A stretch of DNA of 42,586 nt from Pseudonocardia terrae (GCF_021343995.1 NZ_JAJTTE010000058.1:1-42586); one strand, 5' to 3'; numbered from the stretch's first letter, positions 30,233 to 39,600 are shown. A program made the numbers and translations. Notes: a model not told the origin generated them from the sequence alone.

Positions 30233-31778
30233 CCCGAGCCGCCACCTCATCGTGGCGGTCGTGCCGTCGTCGCGGTGCACGGTGGCGCTGGCGTCGGACG
30301 TGCAGCTCGTCGCCCCGCCGGAACTCCGCGGTGCGCTCGGGGAACGTCGTGCCGACGCCGAGCGGCTGGGCCAGCGCCTCACCGAGCTGCTCGATCGTGC
30401 CGTCGGGGCGCCGCAGGAGCGCCGGCAAGTGGCCGGCGTTGGCGAAGACCAGGCCGTCCTCGGGCGTGTGCACGGCGTAGAAGCAGGTGACGAAGGGGCG
30501 GTCGGCGAAGCTGTCGAGCAGGGCGGAGACGTGCCGCAGCACCTCCGACGGCGGCAGCCCGAGCAGGGCGTAGGAGCGGATCGCGGTGCGCACCTGCCCC
30601 ATGACCGTGGCGGCGGCGACCCCGTGCCCCACGACGTCGCCGATCACGAAGGCCGTCGCGCCGGACCCGGAGCCGGACCCGGAGCCGGACGCGGGGCCGG
30701 ACGCCGGGCCGGGTCCCAGGCGGATGACGTCGAACCAGTCGCCGCCGATCTTCGGTCCGGTCGCCGCGGGCAGGTAGCGGGTGACCAGGTCCAGGCCCGG
30801 GACCGCGGGCGTCCCGGGCAGCATGCTGCGCGACAGCTCGCGGGTGAAGTCACGCTCCCGCTCGTACAGCCGGGCGTTGTCCAGCGCGATCGCCGAGTAG
30901 CCCGCGATGCCCTCCGCCACGTACTCGTGGCGATCGGTGAAGCGGCCGCGCTCGGGGTGGCCGAAGAAGAAGCCGCCCAGCACCTCGCCGCTCGTCGGAC
31001 TGATCACCGACACGGCGAGGTAGCTGCGCACGGGCAGGTGACCCTCGGGCATGCCGTGGTACGGGGGGTTGCGCCCGAACCGCGGGTCGGCGGTGATGTC
31101 CTCGCTGCGGACCGTGCCCCTGCCGTCGAAGGTCGGGGCGAACACCTCGGTGTTGCGCGGCATCGGGAACCGCGCGAACGCCTCCCGCGGCACCCCGGAC
31201 AGCGTGTAGAGCGTGTAGGACTCGCCGAGCTGGTCGACGAGGTTGTAGAAGAACGCGCCGAACGCCGCCCCGACCGCCGTGGTCGCCGCGTCGGTGGCCT
31301 CCTGCACGAGGCGGCCGATGTCGAGCTGGGCGGTCAGTCGCCGGCCGACCGAGTGCAGGGCGTCGATCACCGCCGCCTCGGTGCGCAGGGCGCCCACGGC
31401 CCGGCGGAGGCCGCCGGTCGCCGCGGCGACGGCCTCGGCCGCGAGCAGGTGCGAGCGGCCCACCGGGGCCCGGGTGACCAGCGCGACGGCTACGGCCTCC
31501 GGTGCAGCGGTCCCGTCGCCGTTCTGCGCGCCGTCGCCGTCGAGCACCACGAGGGCCCCCGTCGCGCCCGGGAGCAGCGCGGCGAGCTGCGCGGCGTCGG
31601 GCACCAGGACGGCCTCGCCGTCCTCCCGGTGCAGCACGGCGAGCTCGGCCGCGGTGAGCACGCGCCGCTCCACGGGCACGGGCCGCCCGTCGGGTGCGGT
31701 GAACGCGGAGGCGAGGGCGGCCAGCAGGGCGTGGGTCTCCGGGCTCACCCCGTCCGTCCCGCCCCTCTCGTCGGTCAT
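30233..31778 (-). pseudogene. GAF - PP2C (SpoIIE) phosphatase, interrupted by deletion
   Basis: From ATG 31778 the frame encodes an N-terminal regulatory region, a GAF-type domain about 125-310 (GAAFGAFFYNLVDQLGESYT, VRSEDITADPRFGRNPPYHG, GFFFGHPERGRFTDRHEYVA) and a PP2C domain with IGGDWFDVIRLGPGP and ANAGHLPALLRRPDG. It breaks off after EFRRGDEL (30303-30314), where its neighbour reads on to LYTDGLVERR. The last PP2C strands with the metal-binding Asp are missing. In another frame, DASATVHRDDGTTATMRWRL (to about 30233) resembles the last strands of an HATPase, so a central deletion is likely. The frame stays open to 28857 only because of GC bias. A linker of repeated Gly/Ser (30660-30715) is also seen. 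Confidence 0.75.
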
Positions 31779-31785
31779 CGGCAGC

Positions 31786-32166
31786 TCACCCGGCCGCGAG
31801 CGCGTCGGCGAGGGTCGGGTGGATGGCGAGCTCGTCCGTGAGCCGGGTCAGCTCGAGCGGGCGCAGCACGAGCCGGCCGGTCGCGACGACGCGGACCGGG
31901 ACCTCGCCGCGCAGCTGCCGGTTCGCGCGGACGAGCTCGGCCATGCCCGCCGACGCCAGGAAGGACACGCCGGTCAGGTCGATCACCAGCAGGGCCGGGC
32001 GCAGCCGCGCGGCGCGCTCCACGGTCCGCCGTGGCAAGGGCGCGAGCGAGAGATCGAGCGCGCCGCTGACGGCGAGCACGACGCCCTCCGGTAGCCGGTC
32101 GAGGCGCACGGAGCCCGCGGGCTCGTCGTCGAACGGGCCTCCGGCCGCCCGCTCGGGTCGTGTCAT
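31786..32166 (-). CDS. STAS-domain protein (anti-anti-sigma type)
   Basis: 126 residues, ATG 32166. Core: GVVLAVSGALDLSLAPLPRR, ALLVIDLTGVSFLASAGMAE, LRGEVPVRVVATGRLVLRPL. The phospho-serine loop reads FLASAGMAEL, so Ser is present but the preceding Asp is replaced by Ala, which may change phosphorylation. It ends 7 bp before the ATG of the interrupted phosphatase on the same strand; originally the two were probably an operon, mirrored by the phosphatase-STAS pair at 26628-28570. Confidence 0.88.
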   Translation of the reverse strand: MTRPERAAGGPFDDEPAGSVRLDRLPEGVVLAVSGALDLSLAPLPRRTVERAARLRPALLVIDLTGVSFLASAGMAELVRANRQLRGEVPVRVVATGRLVLRPLELTRLTDELAIHPTLADALAAG

Positions 32167-32246
32167 GCGGGCATCGTCCCGTGCCGGGGTCGCGGTCACG
32201 ACCCGGAGCGCCAGGGGGAGGTCCGCGTGCGCCGGGAGGCCGGCGG

Positions 32247-32678
32247 TCAGCGGGCGACCAGCCGGCGCCCGGTGAGGCGCGCGAGCGGCATGCTGATCGT
32301 GTGCCCGGGCCGGCTCGGGGGCCAGGGCGCGTGCAGCAACCGGACCAGCGCGGACAGCCGCGAACGGTCGGTGACCTCGTAGGCCTGCCCGATGCCGAGG
32401 ACGCTCCAGCCGGTGTGGTCCTGGGCGTCGATCCGGTCGACCTGGAAGGCGACGACCGCCCCGCGGGCGGCGGCGATCAGCGTCGCCCCGCCCGCGGAGC
32501 GGAAGACGATCTCCTCGCCGTCGAGCACGTAGCTGACGGGATGGGCGGCGGGCATGGCGCCCTCGGTGTAGATCACCCGACCGAGATCGGCGGTCGCCAG
32601 CAGCCGCAGGCACTCGGCACGGTCGATCTCCACGAGATCGGCCCTGCCGTCCGTCACGGCTGTTGAGGAGTCCGGCAC
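32247..32678 (-). CDS. Pyridoxamine 5'-phosphate oxidase-like flavin-binding protein
   Basis: 143 residues from GTG 32678. The split-barrel pattern is clear: LVEIDRAECLRLLATADLGR, VIYTEGAMPAAHPVSYVLDG, EEIVFRSAGGATLIAAARGA, VVAFQVDRIDAQDHTGWSVL. Members bind FMN or F420 and are common in stress and dormancy regulons of actinobacteria. Substrate unknown. The 84 bp upstream contain a CRP-type palindrome. It lies 80 bp upstream of the STAS gene on the same strand, so cotranscription is possible. Confidence 0.87.
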   Translation of the reverse strand: MPDSSTAVTDGRADLVEIDRAECLRLLATADLGRVIYTEGAMPAAHPVSYVLDGEEIVFRSAGGATLIAAARGAVVAFQVDRIDAQDHTGWSVLGIGQAYEVTDRSRLSALVRLLHAPWPPSRPGHTISMPLARLTGRRLVAR

Positions 32679-32740
32679 AGACGCGATTCTCGCTACCGAC
32701 CGATCGTGCGGCAGGGGTCGAAAGCCCTTACTTCGCCTTT

Positions 32741-32756
32741 GGTGACTCTGGTCACA
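32741..32756 (-). promoter_or_regulatory. CRP/FNR-type binding site
   Basis: Minus strand reads TGTGA-CCAGAG-TCACC, nine of ten conserved positions of the CRP consensus TGTGA-N6-TCACA. It is 63 nt upstream of the PNPOx-like GTG and 7 nt after the stop of the thioredoxin-reductase-like gene. Confidence 0.5.
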
Positions 32757-32762
32757 GGTCCC

Positions 32763-33782
32763 TCAGAGACCGTGCCGACGGTCCCCTGCCACCAGGGCCG
32801 CGACCTGCCGTTCCGAGCCCACGACGAAGGGGTCGCGCCGGGCCTCGACCGCCCGCCGGGTCTCCTCGGCGACCAGGTCCGCGTTGATGTGCGCGCCCGC
32901 GAGCGCGCCCGCCGCCGCGGCCGCCCCGACCTGCGCGCTCGGGTCGGCGACATTGCCCGCCGCCCAGACGCCCGGCACCTCGGTCCGACCCGCGGCCTCG
33001 GTCCGCAGGTGCTCGCCCACCCCACTGGGGTGCTCGACGGTGCGCAGGCCCAGCCGTTCGAGGAAGCCCGCCCGCCCCACCATCCGCGTGGCGAGCGCGA
33101 GCGCCTCGCGCGGGACGCTGCGGCCGTCGGCCATGCGCACCGCGGCGAGCCGGTCGTCGACGACCTCCAGCGACGCCACCTCGCCGTCGACGACGGTCAC
33201 GCCGCGCGCGGCCAGCTGCTCGGCCACCTCGTCCGTCAGCGGCGACGAGGCGTGGGTGAAGAACGTGACGTCGTCGCTCAGCTGCCGGAACAGCAGGACC
33301 TGGTGCACCGACATCGGGCCCGTCGCCAGCACGCCGATCGCGCGGTCCCGCACCTCCCAGCCGTGGCAGTAGGGACAGTGCAGCACGTCGCGACCCCAGC
33401 GCTCCCGCAGCCCCGCCACATCGGGCAGCTCGTCGACCAGGCCGGTCGTCACGAGCAACCGGCGGGCACAGGTGATCCGGCCGTCCTCGAGGACGACGCG
33501 GAACTCGTCGCCGTCGCGGGTCACCTCGGCGACCTCGCCGGTCACCACCTCGCCGCCGTACCCGCGCACCTCCGTGCGGCCCCGCTCCAGCAGCTCGGCC
33601 GGGGGCATCCCTTCCCGGCCCAGCAGCCCGTGCACGCCCGTCGCCGGCGCGTTGCGGGGCTCGCCGGCGTCGATCACCACCACCGACCGGCGCGATCGCG
33701 CCAGCATCAGCGCACCGTTCAGGCCCGCGGCCCCGCCGCCGATCACCACGACGTCGTAGTCCGTCCCCAGTTCATCGGTCAT
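32763..33782 (-). CDS. Thioredoxin reductase-like FAD oxidoreductase
   Basis: 339 residues. FAD-binding VVVIGGGAAGLNGALMLARS, the redox-active pair in LHCPYCHGWEVRDR (Cys-Pro-Tyr-Cys), an NADPH-like domain after GVLATGPMSVHQ, and the final FAD motif PGVWAAGNVADPSAQV. Length and order fit low-molecular-weight thioredoxin reductases and their actinobacterial relatives. No thioredoxin gene is adjacent, so the partner is unknown; the family also includes flavin-linked disulfide oxidases. ATG 33782 with CGGAGG upstream. The gene is divergent from the STAS gene at 34128, across a 345-bp region with an operator-like palindrome and GC repeats. Confidence 0.9.
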   Translation of the reverse strand: MTDELGTDYDVVVIGGGAAGLNGALMLARSRRSVVVIDAGEPRNAPATGVHGLLGREGMPPAELLERGRTEVRGYGGEVVTGEVAEVTRDGDEFRVVLEDGRITCARRLLVTTGLVDELPDVAGLRERWGRDVLHCPYCHGWEVRDRAIGVLATGPMSVHQVLLFRQLSDDVTFFTHASSPLTDEVAEQLAARGVTVVDGEVASLEVVDDRLAAVRMADGRSVPREALALATRMVGRAGFLERLGLRTVEHPSGVGEHLRTEAAGRTEVPGVWAAGNVADPSAQVGAAAAAGALAGAHINADLVAEETRRAVEARRDPFVVGSERQVAALVAGDRRHGL

Positions 33783-33823
33783 CTCGACCACCTCCGGTGG
33801 CGAGAGTGCGCGCGGAGAGGTTC

Positions 33824-33857
33824 AAGTGGCAAGTTCCCTTGCCGCTTCAGCAAGGGA
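33824..33857. promoter_or_regulatory. Overlapping inverted repeats upstream of the reductase gene
   Basis: AAGTGGCAAG (33824-33833) and CTTGCCGCTT (33838-33847) pair in 9 of 10 positions around TTCC. An alternative perfect stem uses TCCCTTGC (33835-33842) and GCAAGGGA (33850-33857). It begins 42 bp from the reductase ATG. It fits an operator of the HxlR, MarR or MerR type. Confidence 0.5.
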
Positions 33858-33911
33858 GCAGGTGCGAGGTCCGGCCCGCGGGACGACGAACGGAACCCGA
33901 CTCGCGGACGG

Positions 33912-34050
33912 AGCAGCGGCGCGACGGCGCGGCGGCGCGGCGGCGGCGCAGCGGGGCGGCGGCGCAGCGGGGCGGCGGCGCAGCGGGGCGGCGGGGCGGT
34001 CGAGCAGGGCGGATCGAGCGGGACGGATCGAGCGGGACGGATCGGTTCGA
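33912..34050. repeat. Short GC tandem repeats in a divergent promoter region
   Basis: Three copies of a 16-bp unit CGCAGCGGGGCGGCGG lie at about 33948-33995. They are followed by about two and a half copies of the 14-bp unit GGATCGAGCGGGAC at 34011-34043. The tract is almost free of A and T. Frames through it are low-complexity Arg/Ala and not credible genes. It separates the reductase from the STAS gene; I see no SigF-type promoter in 33783-34127. Confidence 0.75.
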
Positions 34051-34127
34051 GCCGGGACGCGCGGAAGAGGCATGAACGTCCTCCGCGACGGGAACGCCGA
34101 GGACAGGCACGAGGAAAGGAGCAGTCC

Positions 34128-34514
34128 GTGAGTGTGGTTGCCGCCCCGATCCGACCCGGCCGGTTGGCGATCTCCGGCCCGCGGCCGGACGTGCACGTCA
34201 TCGCCTTCGCGGGGGCGCTCGACCCGGTCGTCAGCACCCGTCTCCTGCGCCTGGTCGATGCGCGGATCCGGCTGCGTGGCGTCAGCGGCGCGACGACGCG
34301 GCACATCGTCCTCGACCTCAGCGCGGTCGACTCCGCCACCACCGCCGCCGTCGAGACGCTCGCCCGCGCGGCCCGAACCGCGGAGCGCTACGGGCTGGGC
34401 CTGCACCTCGTGGGGTTCGACGCCGTCGCCGGGCGCCTCGCCCTCCCCGCCCGCCAGCTCGTGGGCCGGACGAGTCGCTACCCGAGCCTGGACGCCGCCC
34501 TCCGCGCCCTCTGA
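34128..34514 (+). CDS. STAS-domain protein
   Basis: 128 residues, GTG 34128 with AAAGGA at correct spacing. The core reads VHVIAFAGALDPVVSTRLLR, HIVLDLSAVDSATTAAVETL, YGLGLHLVGFDAVAGRLALP. The phospho-acceptor region is VDSATTAAVE, with a serine after Asp but lacking the usual Gly-Leu, so regulation may differ from RsbV. It is the only STAS gene of the window on the plus strand and stands alone, divergent from the thioredoxin reductase-like gene and convergent with the formate dehydrogenase operon. Confidence 0.82.
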   Translation: MSVVAAPIRPGRLAISGPRPDVHVIAFAGALDPVVSTRLLRLVDARIRLRGVSGATTRHIVLDLSAVDSATTAAVETLARAARTAERYGLGLHLVGFDAVAGRLALPARQLVGRTSRYPSLDAALRAL

Positions 34515-34546
34515 CCGCTCCACTGTGGAGTCATAACGCGGAGGGC

Positions 34547-34563
34547 GAGGCCCTTCGGGCCTC
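34547..34563. terminator. Hairpin between convergent STAS gene and formate dehydrogenase operon
   Basis: GAGGCCC-TTC-GGGCCTC, a perfect 7-bp stem overlapping the stop codon of the nrfD-like gene. A second small palindrome CTCCAC-T-GTGGAG is at 34518-34530. Probably terminates transcription from both sides. Confidence 0.65.
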
Positions 34564-35617
34564 AGGAGGCCGTGTTCCTCGCATCCACCCGCTGCCGCTG
34601 CGGGACCACGACGTACTTCGGGTCCTTCGTGGACGCCACGCCCGCCTCGAACACGCCGAAGCGCTGCAGCGCACTGCCCGCGAGCAGCGCCAGGCCCGAG
34701 GCGGCGGCGCCGACCCGACTCCGGTGGGCGACGAGCAGCGTCCCGGCGAGTCCCGCCGCCGTCAGCGCCTCCGAGGCCTTCCGCAGCCGCCCGACGTGGC
34801 CTTCGCGGTAGACCTCGCCGACGAGGCCGAGCCGGTGTTCCATCACCCGTGACGCGAGGAGCTCGCCCGCCGCCCCGACCGCCGCGAACGCCCGCGCGGG
34901 GCCCGCCTCGGCGACCGGCGCGCACAGCATTCCGAACCCGCCCCCGCTGGCCGCCGCGGACCCGACGAAGACGAAGGGCAACTCGTCGCGCACCTGGTTC
35001 CATCCGGGAACGGCGGTGTGCGACAACAGGACCGCGGTGTACGACGCCACCCCGGGGGCCGTCGCGGCCGCGCTGATCCCGAGCGGCCGGGCCAGCCGGC
35101 GCAACAGCCGGGCGGGCCAGGTGCGACGCCAGCGCCGCGGCACCATCTCCTCGACGGCGGCCGCGCCCGCCCCGGCGCCGAACGCGCTGAGGATCCACGT
35201 CCCCACGCTCATCGGCGAGGTCGGTTTGAGCACCCGCAGCATGTGGTGGAAGCGCGCCGGCCGCCCCAGGTCCGAGACCAGGAAGTACATGCTGGCCAGC
35301 AGCGCGCCCAGGGCCCCGAGCCGGCTCGACCGTCGCAGCGCGGGCCGCCCGGTGAGGTCCGCACCCGCGGCCACGACCGACGAGCCCGCGGCGAGTCCGC
35401 CGCAGAAGAGGTAGGCCGCGATCTTCCACTCCCACACCGGCGCCTTGAGCACCGGGCGCCCGTAGTACGAGCGGAACTCCGCCTCGGGAACGACCGTCGG
35501 CTCGCCACCACGGCGTCGGTGCCGACCGCGCCGGCCGACGCCCTGGAACATCTCCGCGGACCGTGCGGCGCTGCCGCCGGCGTCGCTGGGCAGCTCCGCG
35601 GGATCGGGGCCCGTCAC
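34562..35617 (-). CDS. nrfD: NrfD-type membrane subunit of formate dehydrogenase
   Basis: 351 residues. After a charged N-terminus (GRRGRHRRRGGE...SYYGRPVLKAPVWEWKIAAY) come about eight hydrophobic segments, including YLFCGGLAAGSSVVAAGADL, LGALGALLASMYFLVSDLGR and GISAAATAPGVASYTAVLLS. PVWEWKIAAYLFCGGLAAGS is the family's start of helix 1. NrfD-like subunits pass electrons from an iron-sulfur subunit to quinone in the membrane. GTG 35617 overlaps the TGA of fdhB by 4 nt (GTGA). It is the last gene of the three-gene operon. Confidence 0.9.
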   Translation of the reverse strand: MTGPDPAELPSDAGGSAARSAEMFQGVGRRGRHRRRGGEPTVVPEAEFRSYYGRPVLKAPVWEWKIAAYLFCGGLAAGSSVVAAGADLTGRPALRRSSRLGALGALLASMYFLVSDLGRPARFHHMLRVLKPTSPMSVGTWILSAFGAGAGAAAVEEMVPRRWRRTWPARLLRRLARPLGISAAATAPGVASYTAVLLSHTAVPGWNQVRDELPFVFVGSAAASGGGFGMLCAPVAEAGPARAFAAVGAAGELLASRVMEHRLGLVGEVYREGHVGRLRKASEALTAAGLAGTLLVAHRSRVGAAASGLALLAGSALQRFGVFEAGVASTKDPKYVVVPQRQRVDARNTAS

Positions 35618-36684
35618 CGCCGGCCTCCCGCCACGAACGCCGCCAGGCCCGCCAGCAGGAACGCCGCCGCGGCCTGTCCCGCCCGCTTCCACATGGCCGG
35701 CGCGTCCCGGGTCGGGACGTGCGGGTCCGGCGGCAGGCCGTACACCTCCGGCTCGTCGAGCAGGAGGAAGAACGCGCCGTCGCCGCCGACGCCGTCGTCC
35801 GGGTCGCGCCCGTACAGCCGTGCCTCGGACACCCCGAGGTCGTGCAGCTGGGCGAGCCGGCGGTCGGCGCGCTCGCGCAGCTCGTCGAGCTCGCCGAACT
35901 GGATGGAGTCCGTGGGGCACGCCTTGGCGCAGGCCGGTTCGAGGCCGTCGCCGAGGCGGTCGTAGCAGAGGGTGCACTTGTTGGCGCGCCCGTCGTGCTG
36001 CCGGCGGTCGATCACGCCGTACGGGCAGCCGGAGACGCAGTACCCGCAGCCGTTGCAGATGTCCTGCTGCACCACGACCGTGCCGAACTCGGTGCGGAAC
36101 AGCGCGCCGGTCGGGCAGACGTCGAGGCAGCCGGCGTGGGTGCAGTGCTTGCAGACGTCCGACGCCATCAGCCACCGGAAGTCGGTCCGGCTCTCGGCCC
36201 CGGTGAGGTCACCCGGCCGGGAGAAGCCGGGCATGCCCAGGTTCTCGGTCGGACGCAGCTCCTGCGGTTCCGGCGCGCCGGTCGGCAACGGATTCGTGCC
36301 CAGCTCGGATCCCCCGCGCGGCGCCTCCTGCAGCCGCGGCTCGACCGCACCGGCCGTCTCCGGGATCCCGCTCGGGCCGGTCGGCAGCCCGGCGAACCCC
36401 GGCTCCTGGTGGCCCGTCCGCCGCGGCTGCTCGACGAACGCGACGTGCCGCCATGAATCCGCCCCGAGCATCCCGGTGTTGTCGAAGGACATGCCGAGCA
36501 GGTCGAGGCCGGCCCCGTCGTTCTCGTTCCTGGAAGGGACGGCGTTCCACTCCTTGCAGGCCACCTCGCACGCCTTGCAGCCGATGCACACGGAGGTGTC
36601 GGTGAAGAAGCCGACGCGCGGCGGGTGCTCCACGTGCCCGGCGTCGCCGGCGACGTCGTCGAGAGGGCCGTACAACCGGCTCAT
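35614..36684 (-). CDS. fdhB: Formate dehydrogenase iron-sulfur subunit (four 4Fe-4S)
   Basis: 356 residues with four ferredoxin-type cysteine clusters: VCIGCKACEVACKEWN (near 35), VCKHCTHAGCLDVCPTGA (near 175), ICNGCGYCVSGCPYG and KCTLCYDRLGDGLEPACAKA. An insert of about 110 Gly/Pro-rich residues separates the first two. The C-terminus ends with a single membrane helix (AGQAAAAFLLAGLAAFVAGG), as in FdhB/FdnH-like subunits that anchor to the membrane partner. ATG 36684 overlaps the TGA of fdhA (ATGA). It carries electrons from the molybdenum subunit to the NrfD-like protein. Confidence 0.93.
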   Translation of the reverse strand: MSRLYGPLDDVAGDAGHVEHPPRVGFFTDTSVCIGCKACEVACKEWNAVPSRNENDGAGLDLLGMSFDNTGMLGADSWRHVAFVEQPRRTGHQEPGFAGLPTGPSGIPETAGAVEPRLQEAPRGGSELGTNPLPTGAPEPQELRPTENLGMPGFSRPGDLTGAESRTDFRWLMASDVCKHCTHAGCLDVCPTGALFRTEFGTVVVQQDICNGCGYCVSGCPYGVIDRRQHDGRANKCTLCYDRLGDGLEPACAKACPTDSIQFGELDELRERADRRLAQLHDLGVSEARLYGRDPDDGVGGDGAFFLLLDEPEVYGLPPDPHVPTRDAPAMWKRAGQAAAAFLLAGLAAFVAGGRR

Positions 36685-39600
36685 GAAGTCTCCTCGGTGT
36701 GCCGCACGTCGTGCGCGGTGGCGATTCGGGTCCCCGTGGCGACGGTGATCCCGGCGGCGGCCCGCACCTCGTCGAGCAGCGCCCGCAGCGCCGGCCCACG
36801 CGGCCGCGGCCCCGGCCGGACGTCGCAGGTGGCGACCTTGCTCTCCTGGATGAACACGTTGGAGTCCTCGACGACGCCGAACAGGTCGTTGACGACGTCG
36901 CCGGACACCAGGCCGGTGTGTCCGAAGTGGTACGGCAGCCAGACCTGGTGGACCACCCGGCCGTCGACCCGCAGCGGTGCCAGCCGGTCCGTGACCACCA
37001 CCCGGGCCTGCACCGCCGCCCGGCTCGTGACGACGTGGGCGTCGCCCAGGTGCGTCAGCCCTCGCTCGCGGGCCAGCTCCGGCGACACCTCGACGAACAG
37101 CGCGGGCTGCAGCTCCGACAGGTACGGCAGCTGCCGGCTCATCCCGCCCGCCGTGTGGTGCTCGGTCAACCGCGCCGCGGTGAGGACGTACGGGAACACG
37201 TCGCTCCCGCTCTCGGGCGGCGCCGGGTTCGACGGGTTGTCCGGCCGGCCGTACACCTTCCGCGTCGGATTGCCCTGCTGCCGGTACAGCGGGTTGCGCA
37301 CCGGCGACTCGTGCGGCTCGTAGTGCGTCGGCAGCGGCCCGTCGAGCAGGCCGTGCGGCGCGAACAGCCAGGCCTTCCCGTCCGGCTGCATGATGAACGC
37401 GTCGTCGCCCGACAGGGCCTCGGGCCCCGTGGCGCCGTCGGGAGGCTGGTGCCCCGGCGGGGTGGTCCGGGGGAAGTCGGGGATGTCGTGCCCCGTCCAC
37501 GCCCGCTCGTCGGCGTCCCACCACACGAGCTTCTTCCGCTCGCTCCACGGCCGGCCCTCGGGGTCCGCCGAGGCCCGGTTGTACAGCACACGCCGGTTCG
37601 ACGGCCAGGTCCAGCCCCACTCGGCGTCGTAGGGCCCCTGCTCGGTGTGGGGCTTGCGGCGCGCGGCCTGGTTGACGCCCTCGGCATAGACCCCGCTGTA
37701 GATCCAGCACCCGCAGGAGGTGCTGCCGTCGGCCTTGAGCCCCAGGTAGTCCGGCAGCAGTTCACCGGTCGTGAGGTCGTGGCCGTTGATCCGGCGCAGG
37801 ACGTCATCGGCCGACGGCTCGACCCACTCGCCCTCACCTTCGGTCGCGTAGTCCCAGGCCAGGTTCAGCATCGGCTGGTCACGCTCCTGTGTGGACCCGG
37901 CCAGCCGCGCCCGGACCAGCCGGCCGAGGTGGTAGGCGAACCACAGCTCGGAGCGCCGGTCGCCGCTCGGCTCGACGGCCTTGGTGCGCCACTGCAGCAT
38001 CCGCTGCGTCTGGGTGAACGTGCCCTCCTTCTCCACGTGCGAGGCCGCGGGCATGAGGAACACCTCGGTGCGGCACCGCTCGGGGACGATCTCGCCGGTC
38101 TCGATCTCCGGCGAGTCCCGCCAGAACGTCGCCGTCTCGATCTCGTTGAGGTCCCGCACGACCAGCCAGTCCAGGTTCGCCATGCCGAGCCGCTGGAGCT
38201 TGCCGTGGGCCGACCCGACGGCGGGGTTCTGGCCGAGCACGAAGTAGCCGGACACCTTGCCGTCGATCATGTCCATGACCGTGCGGTAGGTGCCGTGGTC
38301 GCCACTGATACGGGGTAGCCAGTCGAACCCGAAGTCGTTCTCCGGGGTGGCCGCGTCGCCGAAGTACTCCTTGAGCAACGAGACCATGTAGGCGTCGACG
38401 TCGTAGCCGTAGCCCTTGTGGCCGCCCGTCCGCTGGTCGGCGAGCCACGTGTCCAGGTCGGTGTGCTCCACGCTGGGCATCGCCAGGTACCCCGGCAGCA
38501 GGTTGAACAGCGTCGGGATGTCCGTGGAGCCCTGGATGCTGGCGTGCCCGCGGAGGGCGAACACGCCGCCCCCGGGACGGCCGATGTTGCCCAGCAGCAG
38601 CTGGAGGATCGCGCCCGCCCGGATGTACTGCGCGCCCACGCTGTGCTGCGTCCAGCCCACGCTGTAGACGAGCGCGGTGGTGCGGTCGCGGTTCGAGTGG
38701 TCCGTCCAGGCGCGGCAGACGTCGAGGAACTGCTCCCGCGGCGTGCCGCAGACCCGCTCCACCATCTCGGGCGTGTAGCGGGCGAAGTGCCGCTTCAGGA
38801 TCTGGAAGACGCACCGCGGGTGCTGCAGCGTCGGGTCACGCTCGGCCCGGTCCGCGCCGCCGACCCCCGCGCCGCTCGCCCCGGCCTGGAACGGCTCGCT
38901 GAGGGTCTTGGCCCGCGCCCCGTCGTCGTCCCCCGAGGGCTCGGTGCCCTCGTAGAGCCAGCTGTCGCGCTCGTAGGTGCCGGTTCCCGGGTCGTAGCCG
39001 GAGAACAGCCCGTCGAGGTCCTCGGTGTCCGCGAAGTCCTCACGGACCAGGAACGACCCGTTGGTGTACGCCGCGACGTACTCCCGGAAGTCGAGGTCGT
39101 TGTCCAGGACGTACCGGATCACCCCGCCGAGGAACGCGATGTCCGAGCCCGCGCGGATCGGGACGTAGGTGTCCGCGACCGCGCTGGTGCGGGTGAAGCG
39201 CGGGTCGATGTGGATCACCCGGGCGCCGCGGCCCTTCGCCTCCATCACCCACTGGAACCCGACCGGATGGGCCTCGGCCATGTTCGAGCCCATGATGATG
39301 ACGCAGTCGGAGTTCGCGAGGTCCTGCTGGTAGTCCGTCGCGCCGCCGCGACCGAAGGAGGTCCCCAGACCGGGGACGGTGGCGGAGTGTCAAATACGGG
39401 CCTGGTTCTCGATCTGGATCGCGCCCATCGCCGTGAACAGCTTCTTGAGGAGGTAGTTCTCCTCGTTGTCCAGTGTGGCGCCGCCGAGCGCGGCGAGCCC
39501 GACCGTGCGGTTCAGCCGCCGGCCCTGCGCGTCGCGCTCCTGCCAGCCGCGTTCGCGGGCCGCGACCACCCGGTCGGCGATCATCTCCATCGCCTCGTGC

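Noticed and set aside
28857..30302. Continuation of the phosphatase frame into a 973-residue protein
   Set aside because: After RRGDEL the sequence is Arg-rich shadow lying over the Rieske oxidoreductase gene in another frame.
32715..32740. DosR-like box (GGGCTTTCGACCCC on the minus strand)
   Set aside because: Only the outer GGG and CCC fit; most inner positions disagree with the consensus.
33826..34131. Plus-strand small proteins in the GC microrepeats
   Set aside because: Low-complexity Arg/Ala peptides created by the repeats, with no ribosome site.
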